Shown here: positions 45,666 to 57,139 of the stretch, in pieces | How positions within the stretch are numbered: position 1 is the first letter of the stretch | Layout: every line of letters starts with the position of its first letter | Origin: Theristus sp. LFF4_11 | Taxonomy: Eukaryota > Nematoda > Chromadorea > Monhysterida > Xyalidae | DNA: 64,000 bases | Direction of reading: 5' to 3' | Assembly (NCBI GenBank): GCA_030248135.1 | Contig: JASANC010003653.1 | Location: 1-64,000 of the forward strand | Position numbers and translations under genes: made by a program | The notes under the pieces: generated by a model | Database searches by the model: none | Seen by the model: only the letters and a program-made list of their open reading frames with translations | Told to the model about the DNA's origin: nothing

Positions 45666-48600
45666 TTAAGCGTTCTTTTCGTTTTCAAAAATTTCTGCGG
45701 CCTTCGCATTGTCAATTGCAAACGGAAAATCTTTCTTGCCCAGTAGCCAATAGGTGAAGTCTATACCTTTGTCCTGCAAAAAAATATGATTTTTGTAATA
45801 AATCAAAAATTTAAAATCACAAGCGTAAACATTCGTTTCGCTTTACCTTCGTTTTAATTTCTCCTCGGGGCTCTGTCACAAACTCTTCCGGATGGTTGTT
45901 CGTCAAATGACGATAAGCATTTGAACTCAACTGAATTTGCAACGCTGGAACATTGAGATGGTTTTGAAAAAGTTCTTTTTGTTCATAAACTGTGAAAACT
46001 CGGTTTTAAAACGTGTTCAACTGACGTGCACTATTCGCTTCCATGTAATTTGCGATGGTGACCGTGTCGCCAAACAGACAATAACGGGGCATTTTTAGTC
46101 CCACGACTCCTGCTACCACGGGTCCTGAACAAAAATCACTGACATGTGTATGCAGTTGAGAGCACTAAGCAGCAGTGGGTGTCGATGCAAAAGCAAACCG
46201 GCATAGCAGCCTAGAAACGTGTTCCTCCGCACGTACCGGTGTGCACGCCGATTCGCATGAACAGCCGGCGGTTGTTGTGTGGAATGCGATACTCGTGCAA
46301 CATCATCACGATCTCCAGCGAAAGCGTGCAAATTTCGGCGCTATGACGGCCGTGATTTGGTTTCGGCACGCCACTAACCTGATTGTTGTACCCGTTTTGG
46401 TGTTTAGTCAGAAGTCAATGCAAATGTTTAGAACTGCGATTCGGTTTTTTTTACAAAATCAACAACACTTGCCACAACGTAGGCATCGCCGATTGTTTCC
46501 ACTTTGTAGACGTCGTAGCGATCGAGAACATCATCGAAACGGGTGTACAGCTCATTCAGCATATTCACCACCTTGTTCAGGATTTTTGAGGCATGAAATT
46601 TGTGAGAGGATTTTGCTCATGCACAAATGTAAATGTTTACCTGCATTGGAGTGCACTGCGAAGAGAGATTAGTGAAACCGACAATGTCACTGAAGAACAC
46701 CGTGGCGCTGTCGTATTGCTGCGGAATTACCTAAAAAAACTGCTGCGAGTCAGCGAAATGAAAACAACCCAAAAATATCACAATTGTGCTATTCACTTGT
46801 CCGTGGTCGCGCAACGCATCAGCCACTGATCTTGGTAGCATCGTCTGCAGGATTCGATCCGTGCGACTTTTCTGAAATTTTTAAAAATTATAGTTGGTAT
46901 GGATAGATTACCGACATTTTTGCCAGCACAGAACTCGACAACCAATTTACCTCGGTTTTCATTTCGGCAATCTTCGTGTGCAACTGGGTGGCATACTTGC
47001 GCTGGTCTCTCATCAGTTTTGCAGTACTGCAAAGTTGTTCTCAAAGTTCAATGCAACGTTCGATGTCGCAATGCAGTTTAAAAAGAAAAGAACGATTAAG
47101 ATTAACAGCAAACAAACAGACGTTCGAATGTATAGAACAGCCATGATTGGGCAAATCGTGAGTACGACGCCGACCAGGATCCAACTGTTTCGTTGCTCCT
47201 TATCATATTCGTCAATTCGTTTCTAAATAAAATGAGCAAAGGCTAAAGTGGAAAAATATTTCAAAAAATTACAAATTGTGAGATCCACCTTCAAATCGCT
47301 GTTGAGATCTTCGCGAATAAAATTTGCAACACTACCAATCAGTCCCATATAATCGGTCATGTTTGAGAACCAGGCTAAACCGCCTTCCGAACCGGCAGAA
47401 CCACTGTTGTTGACCTGTGGTTTGCTCGGTTTGAGAAATAAAAGTTTTATTGAAAATGAAACTTTTTTAAAAATTATATATAGTTCCTGCACTTAACCTG
47501 AATCTTTTGTTCCAAAACAGCAAGTTCGCTGATTAGTGCTTGGTTCTGTTGTGCAATGCTCGCATACAGTTCGGAAACCTTTGGTATCATTTTTTGAATC
47601 AATTTGAACAGTTCCGCTGCGGTTTGTGATATTTCTGAAACGTTTTTGGCTGCGTAACTCATTTTCAAAGGCTGCAAACATGAAAACAGACACCACCAAC
47701 TTGAAAACTCAATCGCTCGTTCGGTCGTAAAGCCACCGGAAGCAAAAAACGTTCCACCCAAAGCGCGTTTTATGCCTGTAACAAGCTCCATTAAAAAGCA
47801 AAGGAGTTGTAAAATATTGCAGGCGCGACTCACCGAAGAAGTCCTGCGCAAACAACAACAAGTTCAACGTTTGAGCCTTCAACCAAAAGGCGCTGTCGCT
47901 GTCTGCACGCTCCAACGCGAACACACGCTCCAGCAGGCAGTTGATGATTTCGTTGTAGACACTGCGTTCGTGGAGAAGTTGAATGCAAAAAGCGTCACTA
48001 CTGCGAAAACACGCAACGTTTCAAGCAACGCGATTCAATTCAATCAACTGTTAAATGCAGCACTGTTTTTTTAAAGGTTTCAACGGCAAAATTTTGAAGC
48101 TCACAATTTGTCATTATGACACGGATCGTCGGAGACGAGACGCTGCGTGCGCAGTGTGTACAGCTGGCAGACGGTGTTGCCGTCAGGGTGCTGCGTCACG
48201 GCATCGTCCGTCCGTTGGTAGGCAGCGCGCACATCGATCCGGCACACGTCGCTGGTGGTGCCGAGCGTCTCGTTGATGTTGCTGCATGTGCGCTTTTCAG
48301 GTTCGCTCAGATCTTACTCACCAACATAGCTCATTTTTTCCAATCACACGACACATTGTTGGTGTCGGGGGCGGGGGCGAGAGAGGCAAGCCCACAGTTT
48401 GACTGACGCACAGAAATCAACACAAAACTCGCTACCTGATGCATCGCTGCAAGCGTTCGTTCTGCAGTCCGTCGATGACGTTCGTCAACGTGCGGATGTT
48501 CGACCACGACTCCGAGATGCGGCTCAACGTTGCGTATTTGGTCCATCTGGAAAAGAACGTTTTTTTCACAATTTTGTTTTATTAGCGAACGGAAGTGTTC

Positions 48601-49005
48601 ACAATTTGCAGTTTCAAAATGTTCACGATTTCCTACCGTGTACTGAGTTCAGCAATTGCCAACGTTGTTACGGCGACGACCGGCAGGGCGACAACAGCAA
48701 ACAACGAAATCGTCTGCATTGGAAACGAAAATACAAATATAAATCCGGACTGTTGACTCATGCCCTCTAAATCTAAGTCAAGTATTTTAATAAGAAAAAA
48801 ATGGGTGCGCGTCATGTACAACAGGTGCAGCTGTGCCAGTGGATTGGATGTTTTTTGAAAGATTTTTTGTGTCATTCCGTACACGCACCTGAAAATGACG
48901 ACGAAGCCCTTTTCGGTTGGCACTGTCATCGCGAATTGAGGACATTGTATGGATGGATCGTAGCTCGTCGACAATGTCCGATCCAGGGTACACTTTGTTG
49001 GACAT
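45666..49005 (-). CDS. Membrane guanylate cyclase with NIT sensor domain, catalytic residues altered (654 aa)
   Basis: Sixteen exons on the minus strand: 49,005-48,889; 48,713-48,637; 48,546-48,436; 48,305-48,105; 48,000-47,834; 47,775-47,498; 47,414-47,289; 47,222-47,122; 47,026-46,951; 46,871-46,797; 46,730-46,641; 46,571-46,473; 46,378-46,237; 46,124-46,026; 45,944-45,847; 45,773-45,666. All phases agree. Layout: short cytosolic N-terminus, membrane segment 40-60, extracellular helical NIT (nitrate/nitrite-sensor-like) region with [18 protein letters not shown], second membrane segment about 371-391, linker helix ([16 protein letters not shown]), [13 protein letters not shown], then the cyclase domain. 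Present: FFSDIVGFT (Asp458), KVETIGD (Glu498, Asp502), YCLFGD (Cys569), EPRGEI and TYWLLG. At the catalytic Asn and Arg of the family (VNTASRM) it has Thr576 and Tyr580 (VTIANYM). There is no kinase-homology domain. The intron after 46,473 is GC-AG. Confidence 0.93.
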
Positions 49006-49528
49006 GTTCGCTTGTTTTAGGCTCGTTGTGACACGTTCAAAGTTTCGAAAACAGCAGCTTGTGTTTCATGCCGTCAAAGTACATACGTGCACGCTGACAC
49101 TTTTCTCCTTCAGTTCCCAATTGAGGTCATCAATACCATTTAAAGTGAAGCAATTTTTACGGGATCGAAAGCAAAATTATGCAAAGCTGGATAATCTGTT
49201 GTTGTTGTCTCATACAAATGCATGGTGCACTGTGGCTTTGTTCTGCTGCTTCAAAATTGCAATTTAACCGAGAAAGTTAATTGAAGATAATCTCTTTATC
49301 AAATCGGTTGATGTGTCAAGTATTATTTGTTTTATTAAATTCCATTTACAAGCAACTTCAGAAATCGACACCGCCGGATAATCCACAAAAATCAAAATCT
49401 GTGCACAAAGACGAACAAATGATATTCAGCAAACTGCACATGAAAACAACGTACTTAATATTATCTTACTAAATATTACTGGCTTGGTTTTTATAAAAAT
49501 TTGGAAAATAAAACCTTTTCTGATATGC

Positions 49529-51966
49529 TCATGTCACGGCCAATAGAAGCGAGTGCACGACCACGACCAATGACGCCACGGACACGAGCAACGTTCTCAG
49601 GTGCGACTGTGCCGAGTGTTGTGCGCCCACGAACGTCGCCGCCGAGTTCGGCGTTGCACCGCTGATCTGGACGAATCGCTCGCACGACAGCGCACAGTTG
49701 AAGTCGATGCGATTGTTGACGCACTGGCATTTGGTGGCGTGCGCGTCCATGCAGTAGCGGTAGTGCAAGGCGGAGAGCTCACGGAGTGTCTGCTCGATCA
49801 ACAGACACTCGGCCTCGCGGTCGTCCGCGTGCTGGTAGTGCAGCAGGTTCTTGCTCGTGTACAGACGAATGCTGCGCAGCAGGGACAGCGTTGTGTTAAT
49901 GGCGAGCGGTTGCATTGGCTGCGCGAAAACTTTTCAACGCACTGTTGTCCATTTTGCTGGTTTTCTTTTCCTCAACCATCTCAGCATTGAAAGAAGCAGA
50001 TCCACAAGAAGTCAACATTTTGTTGAGCTAGACAAATTTCTCTTGAACTAATTTTCTCATTACGCATGATCAGCTGGACTTCACGAGCATTACAATCAGC
50101 GTTATTCCTTCTAATGTAATTGCATTCACACATTCTTGTGAGAACCGAAGGCAGTTGGTGCGGATGGTCAGTTTGAGATTCGTTCGTTTCAGCAAATAGC
50201 AATTGCAAATCCCCGTGTACCTTAGGAATGAATGTTTGTCAAACACGGTGGGCCCTGAGTTGTACAAGTCTGTCTCGCATCTCTCGAGTATTTCTGGGTC
50301 ACTGAGGCAGTCCCTGTGCCAGCAGCGTGTCTTTAAATGGCCGATGATCGCCAGGAACGTGTGATACGGATGCTTCACCGTCTGCTGCTCGCAAAACGCC
50401 GGCTGCGCGTGGATTCGACGTTGATATGCCTGAGCACGGGTGGTGTTGTGAAACAGTTTATGATCTGATGTCAGAGCCCATACGCATTATTTAGCTGCTG
50501 GAAAACAACCTTTGCGAACCAACCAGTTAGCACATCCACTCAACTGCAGCCAAGCCCATAATATCGTCGTATCAGTTAGTTTTCAAAGAAACCGTCACAA
50601 ACTTCGCTTTCATACTTGCGCCTTGTCTCTCGCCTGCCTGATCCCGCCTTGATGGAGCACACAAGGAGTGCCTGATTCCCCGACCCTGCCGTACCTTGTG
50701 CGCACGTGCGCCCAGCAAGGCGTCGGAGCAGACTCCCGCAGTGCCGGTGCAGTGCTCGATGAACCGGTGGTCGCGGCATTTCAGGTTCGGCGACGTCAGA
50801 CAGTGCCGCTCGTGTGCGTCCTTGTGCTGCTGCACGTTCAGGTTCAGTGGCACTGGAGAGCGCCGACGACGTTGACGACTGAAACGGCAACGGGCATATT
50901 GGCATCATCTGCAGCAACATTGTTAACGGGTACACGTGAATGTTGCTGTTGATACAGGACGCTATTGCTACTAAATATGCTGCCAAAGTTGCTGCTGAAA
51001 GTTCGTTAGTACGTTGCTGGTAGTACGTTCTCTCAGTGTACTGCACTGTAAGCAACAACGTTTCACGCAAATACATTCATGTGCATGACACAATACCCGT
51101 TAATGATGAAAACAATCAACAACAAAAACAAAGATAACATAGAGCCAGGGGGCACCGCGGTATGCGTCTACCTGGCGAAACCGCAAACAGCGAACTTGTA
51201 TTGTATACACTCGCAAAACACCGGGTCCCTTGTGGCTTTATTGCCCGGGATGGTTGTTTTGTGAGATTTTACTACCTAGGTTCGCTGATGTTTTGCCCAG
51301 ACTATAAGATCTGTCTGTGGTAAAACACCTTCGGCAGTTCTGCCTGGTGTCCGTCGCACTGACGAGCCAGGGGGCACCGCGGTATGCGTCTACCTGGCGA
51401 AACCGCAAACAGCGAACTTGTATAGATGAAGACGAAGATGAAGATGAAGACGTACAAGAGTTGAAAACGTACACGTCAGCTGTAGTTTTCTGCACTTTTC
51501 CAACTAAACCCCGTTGTAAATGAAAACCGAAGAAGGCCAACATTATGCTACTCACCGTGTCAGCGTTCGTTTTCTGCGATGCCTCTTCTGAGAGAACGCA
51601 TACAACTGATCGAAGCATTCGGACACAATCTGCACGTTGCACCCGCTGTTCGCACGCACGTCGTCCGCCGTGAAGTCACCGCTGAAGATGTTCAAAAGCT
51701 ACTCTGCTTTTAGAGGTGGTCAGTGGCTGGATTTGGATTGTCACCGGAATGTCGACTTTCAGGCACTCTTTTATCAAGCTGCGTAAAAGATGGGGTCGAA
51801 GTGTGTGTGTTTTCAGGTTTTTTTCAACTTACGGCAGGTCATGGTCCATCAGTTCCGGGTAGTCACGGTACTGGCTTTCGATGTCGTCATAATGAGAGCC
51901 ACTTTGTGGATAAGCAGTTGCACAAGTAAGAATGAGCAGCATTAGCAAGAGTGTTGATGTGCACAT
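49529..51966 (-). CDS. GDNF-receptor/GAS1-like cysteine-rich GPI-anchored protein (394 aa)
   Basis: Six exons on the minus strand: 51,966-51,833; 51,778-51,745; 51,698-51,556; 50,878-50,695; 50,429-50,130; 49,918-49,529, phases consistent. It starts with a signal peptide (MCTSTLLLMLLILTCATA). It then has spaced cysteines in the style of GFRalpha/GAS1 domains: GCNVQIVSECFDQL; a basic stretch; CLTSPNLKCRDHRFIEHC; RCWHRDCLSDPEILERC; GICNCYLL...CLRFSQEC; YCMDAHATKCQCVNN. It ends with a Ser/Ala-rich spacer and a hydrophobic tail (LLVSVASLVVVVHSLLLAV) fit for GPI attachment. Such proteins are co-receptors for TGF-beta-like ligands of the GDNF/GDF15 type or for Hedgehog. Which one cannot be told here. 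Intron 2 is only 46 bases. Intron 3 contains a 60-base direct repeat. Confidence 0.6.
51142..51201. repeat. 60-base direct repeat, copy 1
   Basis: Begins GAGCCAGGGGGCACCGCGGT and ends GCGAACTTGTAT. The same 60 bases, identical, are at 51,364-51,423, 222 bases further on. It lies in intron 3 of the GFR/GAS1-like gene. Confidence 0.95.
51364..51423. repeat. 60-base direct repeat, copy 2
   Basis: Exact copy of 51,142-51,201. It is followed by a GATGAAGACGAAGATGAAGA run that encodes only low-complexity sequence on either strand. Confidence 0.95.
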
Positions 51967-53052
51967 GGTTCGCCGGTTGGTTGGCATGTTTTTCAGTGTT
52001 TTTTCATCAAATTATCAGTGTTGTTCTAGTCATTTTTGGTCAACGTACAGCGCATAATTTTATTCACGCTATTTTTTAAGTTTAGCTTTTTCACCGCATG
52101 TTTTTTGGTCCACACTGGTTGAAAACCTCCTCGGTAACAGCCACGTTTTGCAGCGTTTGAATTTGGCGCGTTGATTGACCATGTCTGAAATTGACCTTGT
52201 TTGAAACGTGAAGCGTTTTGGCTGAAAAAAATAGGAAATGAACACGCACAGTCGTCAGTGAAACGTTGAAACCAAATTGGTTCACGGACAAATCGCTACA
52301 AGCAGACGACAAAACTGACTCAAAACTAGCTAAAACTGGATGGTACTCATTTCTTATCGAGTCACGAGGGAAGTTTGTGACGTTATTTTAGCTTTTTTGT
52401 GTCGCAAATGCGGTTAAGCGCTCGTGTGACAAGTCATAAAAAGCGTATATGAGAACATGAGATATCAACTTTGAGATGAAGCACCAGAGGGCATGTGGGT
52501 CGGGTCGGTCGTTCTAAAAGCCCCTCTTAGTCGCAAAGACTTCAAGATGATCCATGCTTCTAAATACAATGTAAGTGCGAACAAGATATTGCAAACCAGC
52601 GTGTGCGTTTTCGGAGCAATGGAGACAGCTAAATGGCATGCACGTGTGCCAATGCAAAATTAAATACATTAGATGATGCGGTGAGACGTGAGAAGCACAT
52701 TATCTTTGAGAAATTTCAGTTTGACACTTTTTCTCTATGCCTGGTTGCGTATGCATGCGTTTCACACTGAGCTTATTTCACATTCGTCTATTTTTCGCTT
52801 TTCATTTGAAAGACAACACAATTTTGGACCCACGAAGGTGCACGTCACGAGAGGCAAATTTCGAATTTACTTTTTCTTATAAATTACAAATGCGGGCGGA
52901 GTGCGGCAAAAACGCCCGTTTCATCTAAGCAGTAGAAGGTAAACAAGAAAATAAAAGTTTCGGACTATTTGAAATTGGCCCATTCGTCGTGCTAAATGTG
53001 ACACAAACTGCTACATTGAGCGATCAGTCATTCTCACGGAGGACCACCGAAG
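51967..53052. other. Intergenic, no gene seen
   Basis: A+T-rich DNA upstream of the GFR/GAS1-like gene. Short frames only, no repeat recognised. Confidence 0.55.
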
Positions 53053-53394
53053 ATGGTGGTTGAAGAGTGTGAAATTTATGGTTTGTTGAATCTGACGTGT
53101 GCAGTGGTTGGCAACAGTTGCTCTGAAATAAGCCAAAAGCTGAAGTCGTTTTCAGGTAATGAGGTTATGTATGACACAATGCGGAGCGCAGACAGCTTTC
53201 CAGAAAACTTCAATGCGCCGCCGCTGAAAACTTCATCGAAAAAAATGAACGGGGTTCATCACAAAGCAGCGAAATTGCGTTTGCTATTAGCTGTTTTTTT
53301 TTTGGCTTACTTATCTGCGGAAATTTGGCGAAAAGTTCATGTGGTTTATAAGCATATGAGTTCCTTTCTGTCGCATTCTAAACGTCTTTTTTAA
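53053..53394 (+). CDS. Candidate small single-exon protein with one membrane segment (113 aa)
   Basis: An uninterrupted frame from an ATG in a fair context (GAAGATGG) to TAA. The first half is polar with several cysteines. A hydrophobic segment (LRLLLAVFFLAYLSAEIW) lies near residues 77-94, followed by a basic tail. It resembles a small tail-anchored or type II membrane protein. No homology recognised. The frame length is near what chance gives in A+T-rich DNA, so this is tentative. Confidence 0.25.
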   Translation: MVVEECEIYGLLNLTCAVVGNSCSEISQKLKSFSGNEVMYDTMRSADSFPENFNAPPLKTSSKKMNGVHHKAAKLRLLLAVFFLAYLSAEIWRKVHVVYKHMSSFLSHSKRLF

Positions 53395-53837
53395 GAGGGA
53401 TCGAACTGCTCTGTTTATGTGGATTTTATTTTTTCTAGCCGTTGATGTTCACGAATACAGACAAGGAAGGCACATATATTTTTAATCTGTTTTAAAACAA
53501 GTTTTAAAAAAATTTTCAAATTCGAAAAAAATGACCAGCGTGTCCAAGCCACAAGACAAGCAGAGTAAATGTCTTCAGAATATACATTTCCAACACGATA
53601 CCCTGTTTTTAATCAACAAAAATATAGCATGGAACAGAACTTTTAAAAAATATGAACAGAAAAAAACAAAAAAATCAAAACTAATGACTAGATAGACAAT
53701 CTGGCTTTGCTCGTCGAACGACTTGAAACAAAACAATGAAAAACCGTGTTGCACGGCAGAACAAAAAACACGTTGCAAACACTTTCATCATCAATCTTTC
53801 ATCAACAAACAAACACATCAGCTGGCAAGGAAAACCG

Positions 53838-56800
53838 TCACAGCTGCTGAAAAGTTCTGCCCGCACCGGACGATTGCGGTGTGAAGACCGTCTCTCCAAC
53901 GGCCTCTAGGCCGCCCGCGCCCGTGGTGACCCTCTGCGTCGGGTGTCGTTGTTGTTGTTGACGATGCTGTGTTGACGCTAATAGATTGGTCTTCTGTTCT
54001 TGATTGTTGTACTGCGGCTCGTATGGTGACGTGCGGAACAGATGATGTGCTGCATGATGGAACTCAGTGTTCGTGTTCTGCTGCGGACGTGCCAATAAAT
54101 ATTGCTCGATGGTTGATGCGTTGTTGTTCGGTTGATGTTGTGCTGATGCGGTCTTGATGATGACTGAGCCGCCGGCGGCACCGCCCGTCGACGTGGAACG
54201 CCCGCCGCTGTAGTCACCTGAAATGGGCTTGTTGCGTGGTATGACGAAATGGGAAATTCAAGACCAAAAATAGCCATCTAACATGCTGAAAGTGTCCGAA
54301 CAGGCAGGTGTCCGGTGTCCTGTCATTATGTCCGCCGAGCGGCCGAGGTGTCCTGCGCGGTTTCAGTGTCCCGGAAAGAATGTCCCAACCACCAAGTGTG
54401 ATGTTGTCATTTTTATTTCCGAAACACCGCGCTGAGCACCTAAGCGGACAATATACCACACAACGGTTCGGACACCGTTGTAGCGTTTCCACATAACGTC
54501 CGAACAACAGAGCTCAATCTGTGCAACCTGCACTCGGTGCACAGTGCGCCGCGTCGGTGATCATCGACTGCTGGTGCATTGCTGGCAGCTGCTTCGCGTG
54601 CGTGTGCTGAGTGCACCAACTGCGGTAGCAGACCATCAGCAGCACACAGCACAGCACGCTGCCGACGACCACGGCGGCACACACGGCTGCTAGCACGCCA
54701 CCACGCAGCTGCGATAGCACACCGGTCGAAGGGAGGTCTGGCAATGGAATGTGTTGGTGATTACAGGTGGTGCACCAAATGGTTGAAGACAAACATTGTG
54801 GCATTGGGGCACTTGAACGTGGGCTGTGCAATGATGAGCAACAGAATTTGAGCGTCATGTTTCTGCACATTTCACCAATCGTTCTCTATTGACAAAACCA
54901 GAAACGTTGTCCATATTCGGAATGAAACGTTTTCCAAATCGCACCTTCACACCCCAGTTCGTCCTGTGCACTTCGCAGCGTGTCCGATCGGTCCTCGCAG
55001 TGCGCAAACGGATCACAAACCAGATTCTTGTGGATGCACTCGCCGCTGCCGCAGCGGAACTCAGCGTATTGATTGCAATGAGCGGGCGTGTCTGCAATGA
55101 AACGCGCTTGTTGAACAAAGAGAAAATACAGTTTCCCTGCACTGTAGCAGAGTGGTTAGTGCGTCGACGTGCCAGCAGCATGGCGCAGGTTCGATTCTCG
55201 CTCGGGTCATTACAATTTTCTGCGGGACAGTAGATTAAAATAGCGTGGGCAAACAATCGAAATGGTGGGAAGCTTACCCGGTTGCTCAGAGTCGCGGAAC
55301 GCCGTCCAAATCAACTTGAATCCTCTGCTAAGCCTCGGATTGACCTTAGCGCCGCCCCTTCCCGGGTGCCACCAGATTGTCAGCGCGTTGTGGCTGGACA
55401 CCGCGAGTCTGGTGCCGTTTGCCAAGAAGCCGCAGTATTTGCCGATCATCGTGCCCGGCCCGTCCTGCTCCGGGTCGCTGTTTTCGTACGGCTGTGTGTG
55501 CTGCAATGACAGAACCATACGGAATGATTTTTTTTTGAAATCGATAACTTATCGTCTGTTTGCGTATATTGAAACAAGGTTCCGTGCAAAAACAACTGGA
55601 ACAGTGGAAAATTCAACATGTTGACCAAAAACAATGGTACAGGTTGAGATTTTGACTCTTTTCTGATGCGGTGCTCGATTCAGCTCCCATTTACTCGATT
55701 TGAAATGTTCACCACCAAACGAGCGCCTCAACTTCTCACAGATCACCCCTGACGCACATCAAACAGATGCAACGAGTCCCGTGTGCACTCCTTCGGATCG
55801 CCGTTCACCGCAAACTCGAGCGCGTTCAGTCGTATCCGGTAGCCCTTGTGCACCCAGAGCGTGATGATGCAGTTTCTCTCACCGCCGGGGTACGGTGTGC
55901 CGTACGGTTTGTGCGAGTAGATCAGGCCCGCCTTCTCAGTGCCCTCGCTCACCTTCATCACCTGCGCGCCCATTGTGCACGTGTCGTCTGAGGTTAAGTA
56001 GTCTGAAAAAAAAACGGTGGAACTTTCTGAAATTTTACTTTTTTTCATTATTTGTGGAGTTTGTAACAGTTTGTGATGTTCGTGTTTTTGTATTTCCAAC
56101 GTGATATGCTTGCTTTCAATGCGCGCATTTGAGCTGCTGAGATATAACTGTGAGTGTGTGTTCCAGCATTTTTATAATCTAACAACATCCCTTTGTTTCA
56201 AAAAATTTAGAATCAACTACTCTTCAACCAAGTGCAAATAGTAGTGTCATTAAAAAGAACCCCCGGCATCTACACTTGAACCGAAATAGTTGACTCGTCA
56301 GGAAAGGCAAGAAAAGGGGAACTCTTCTGGGGCACACCAAGATAAGGCACGTCTTCGGGTTCCAGGGCGGCTTCTTTCAGCAAAAGGGCAAAAACAAAAA
56401 AGCCGAAAATGCGGCTCATCAATTCAAAGGTTGATAACCGAGAACAAACCATTCATGCTGTCATAACCGATTAGCCAATGAGCGAAACCCGGGTGCTAGC
56501 CCCCATTCTCATTATCGCCTGTCACTTTTGATTAGCTTTGAAATTTCGAGTTTACCGCGCGCGCCTGCTCTCCCCGGCGTGACCTATCGCGCAAATTTTT
56601 TTGGTCCATCATACCCCGGGGCATATGGAATGGAAAAGATGCAAATTCGACGTGACACATCAACTGTTTGCTGCGCTGATTACTGGTTTAGATGACATGT
56701 TTTTCGATTCGGCGTTTTGATCTAAGCCGCTACAGTTGGTTGTTTTGAGAAGCGAATGCGAATTGCACGCCTGTTTGAAGATTCTCCAACTTGATTTGCT

Positions 56801-57139
56801 CACTGGGTTCATTACATTTGTAAACATCTTCGAAGAACAAACCATGCCATAAAAGCGCCAAAATCAAGCCCGGTTTGACTATGGCTATTAATTGAACATC
56901 AGATTACGAGATCAAAAATCAAAAACGATTTATCTCCTTAATGACTTTAGATTCTGATTCATTTCCACAAGCATTTTATCCGGCTAAAACAACAAAAAAC
57001 AACAACAAACACATGACTGGAAAACGGCTGACCCAAACTTACAGACTGGCATTTGATACTGCTGCAGCGCGTTGACGCGGTTCATAAACAATCCGATTAC
57101 CAAAGCGATGATTTTCGCGCCAAAATTCAACGTTGACAT
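53838..57139 (-). CDS. CUB-LDLa single-pass membrane protein (NETO/SOL-2-like layout), 433 aa
   Basis: Six exons on the minus strand: 57,139-57,043; 56,002-55,758; 55,500-55,278; 55,091-54,945; 54,737-54,528; 54,217-53,838, all phases consistent. Order: signal peptide (IIALVIGLFMNRVNA), one CUB domain (DDTCTMGAQ, CIITLWVHKGYRIRLNALEF, CTRDSLHLFD, IGKYCG, FKLIWTAF), an LDL-receptor class A repeat (CNQYAEFRCGSGECI, LVCD, HCEDRSD), a membrane span (VLAAVCAAVVVGSVLCCVLL), and a Gln/Asn/Thr-rich cytosolic tail. Proteins with this layout are auxiliary subunits that cluster or tune ionotropic receptors (NETO1/2, SOL-2, LEV-10), usually with two or more CUB domains; only one is seen here. The first exon is inferred from its signal peptide and matching phase. 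A SINE occupies the intron between exons 3 and 4. Confidence 0.82.
55138..55235 (+). mobile_element. tRNA-derived SINE fragment or degenerate tRNA-like sequence
   Basis: A box GTAGCAGAGTGGTTAGTGCG at 55,143 and B box AGGTTCGATTCTC at 55,187 have the spacing of a tRNA head. The rest of the acceptor stem is not formed. It fills most of a 186-base intron of the CUB-LDLa gene, antisense to the gene. Confidence 0.7.
56270..56419 (-). CDS. Possible secreted micropeptide or alternative first exon (49 aa)
   Basis: Within intron 1 of the CUB-LDLa gene and on the same strand, an ATG opens MSRIFGFFVFALLLKEAAL, a good signal peptide, followed by a 30-residue acidic/proline part and a stop. No donor in it joins the CUB exon in phase, so it is not an obvious alternative start for that gene. 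It could be a separate short secreted peptide. The frame is short and may be chance. Confidence 0.3.
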   Translation of the reverse strand: MSRIFGFFVFALLLKEAALEPEDVPYLGVPQKSSPFLAFPDESTISVQV

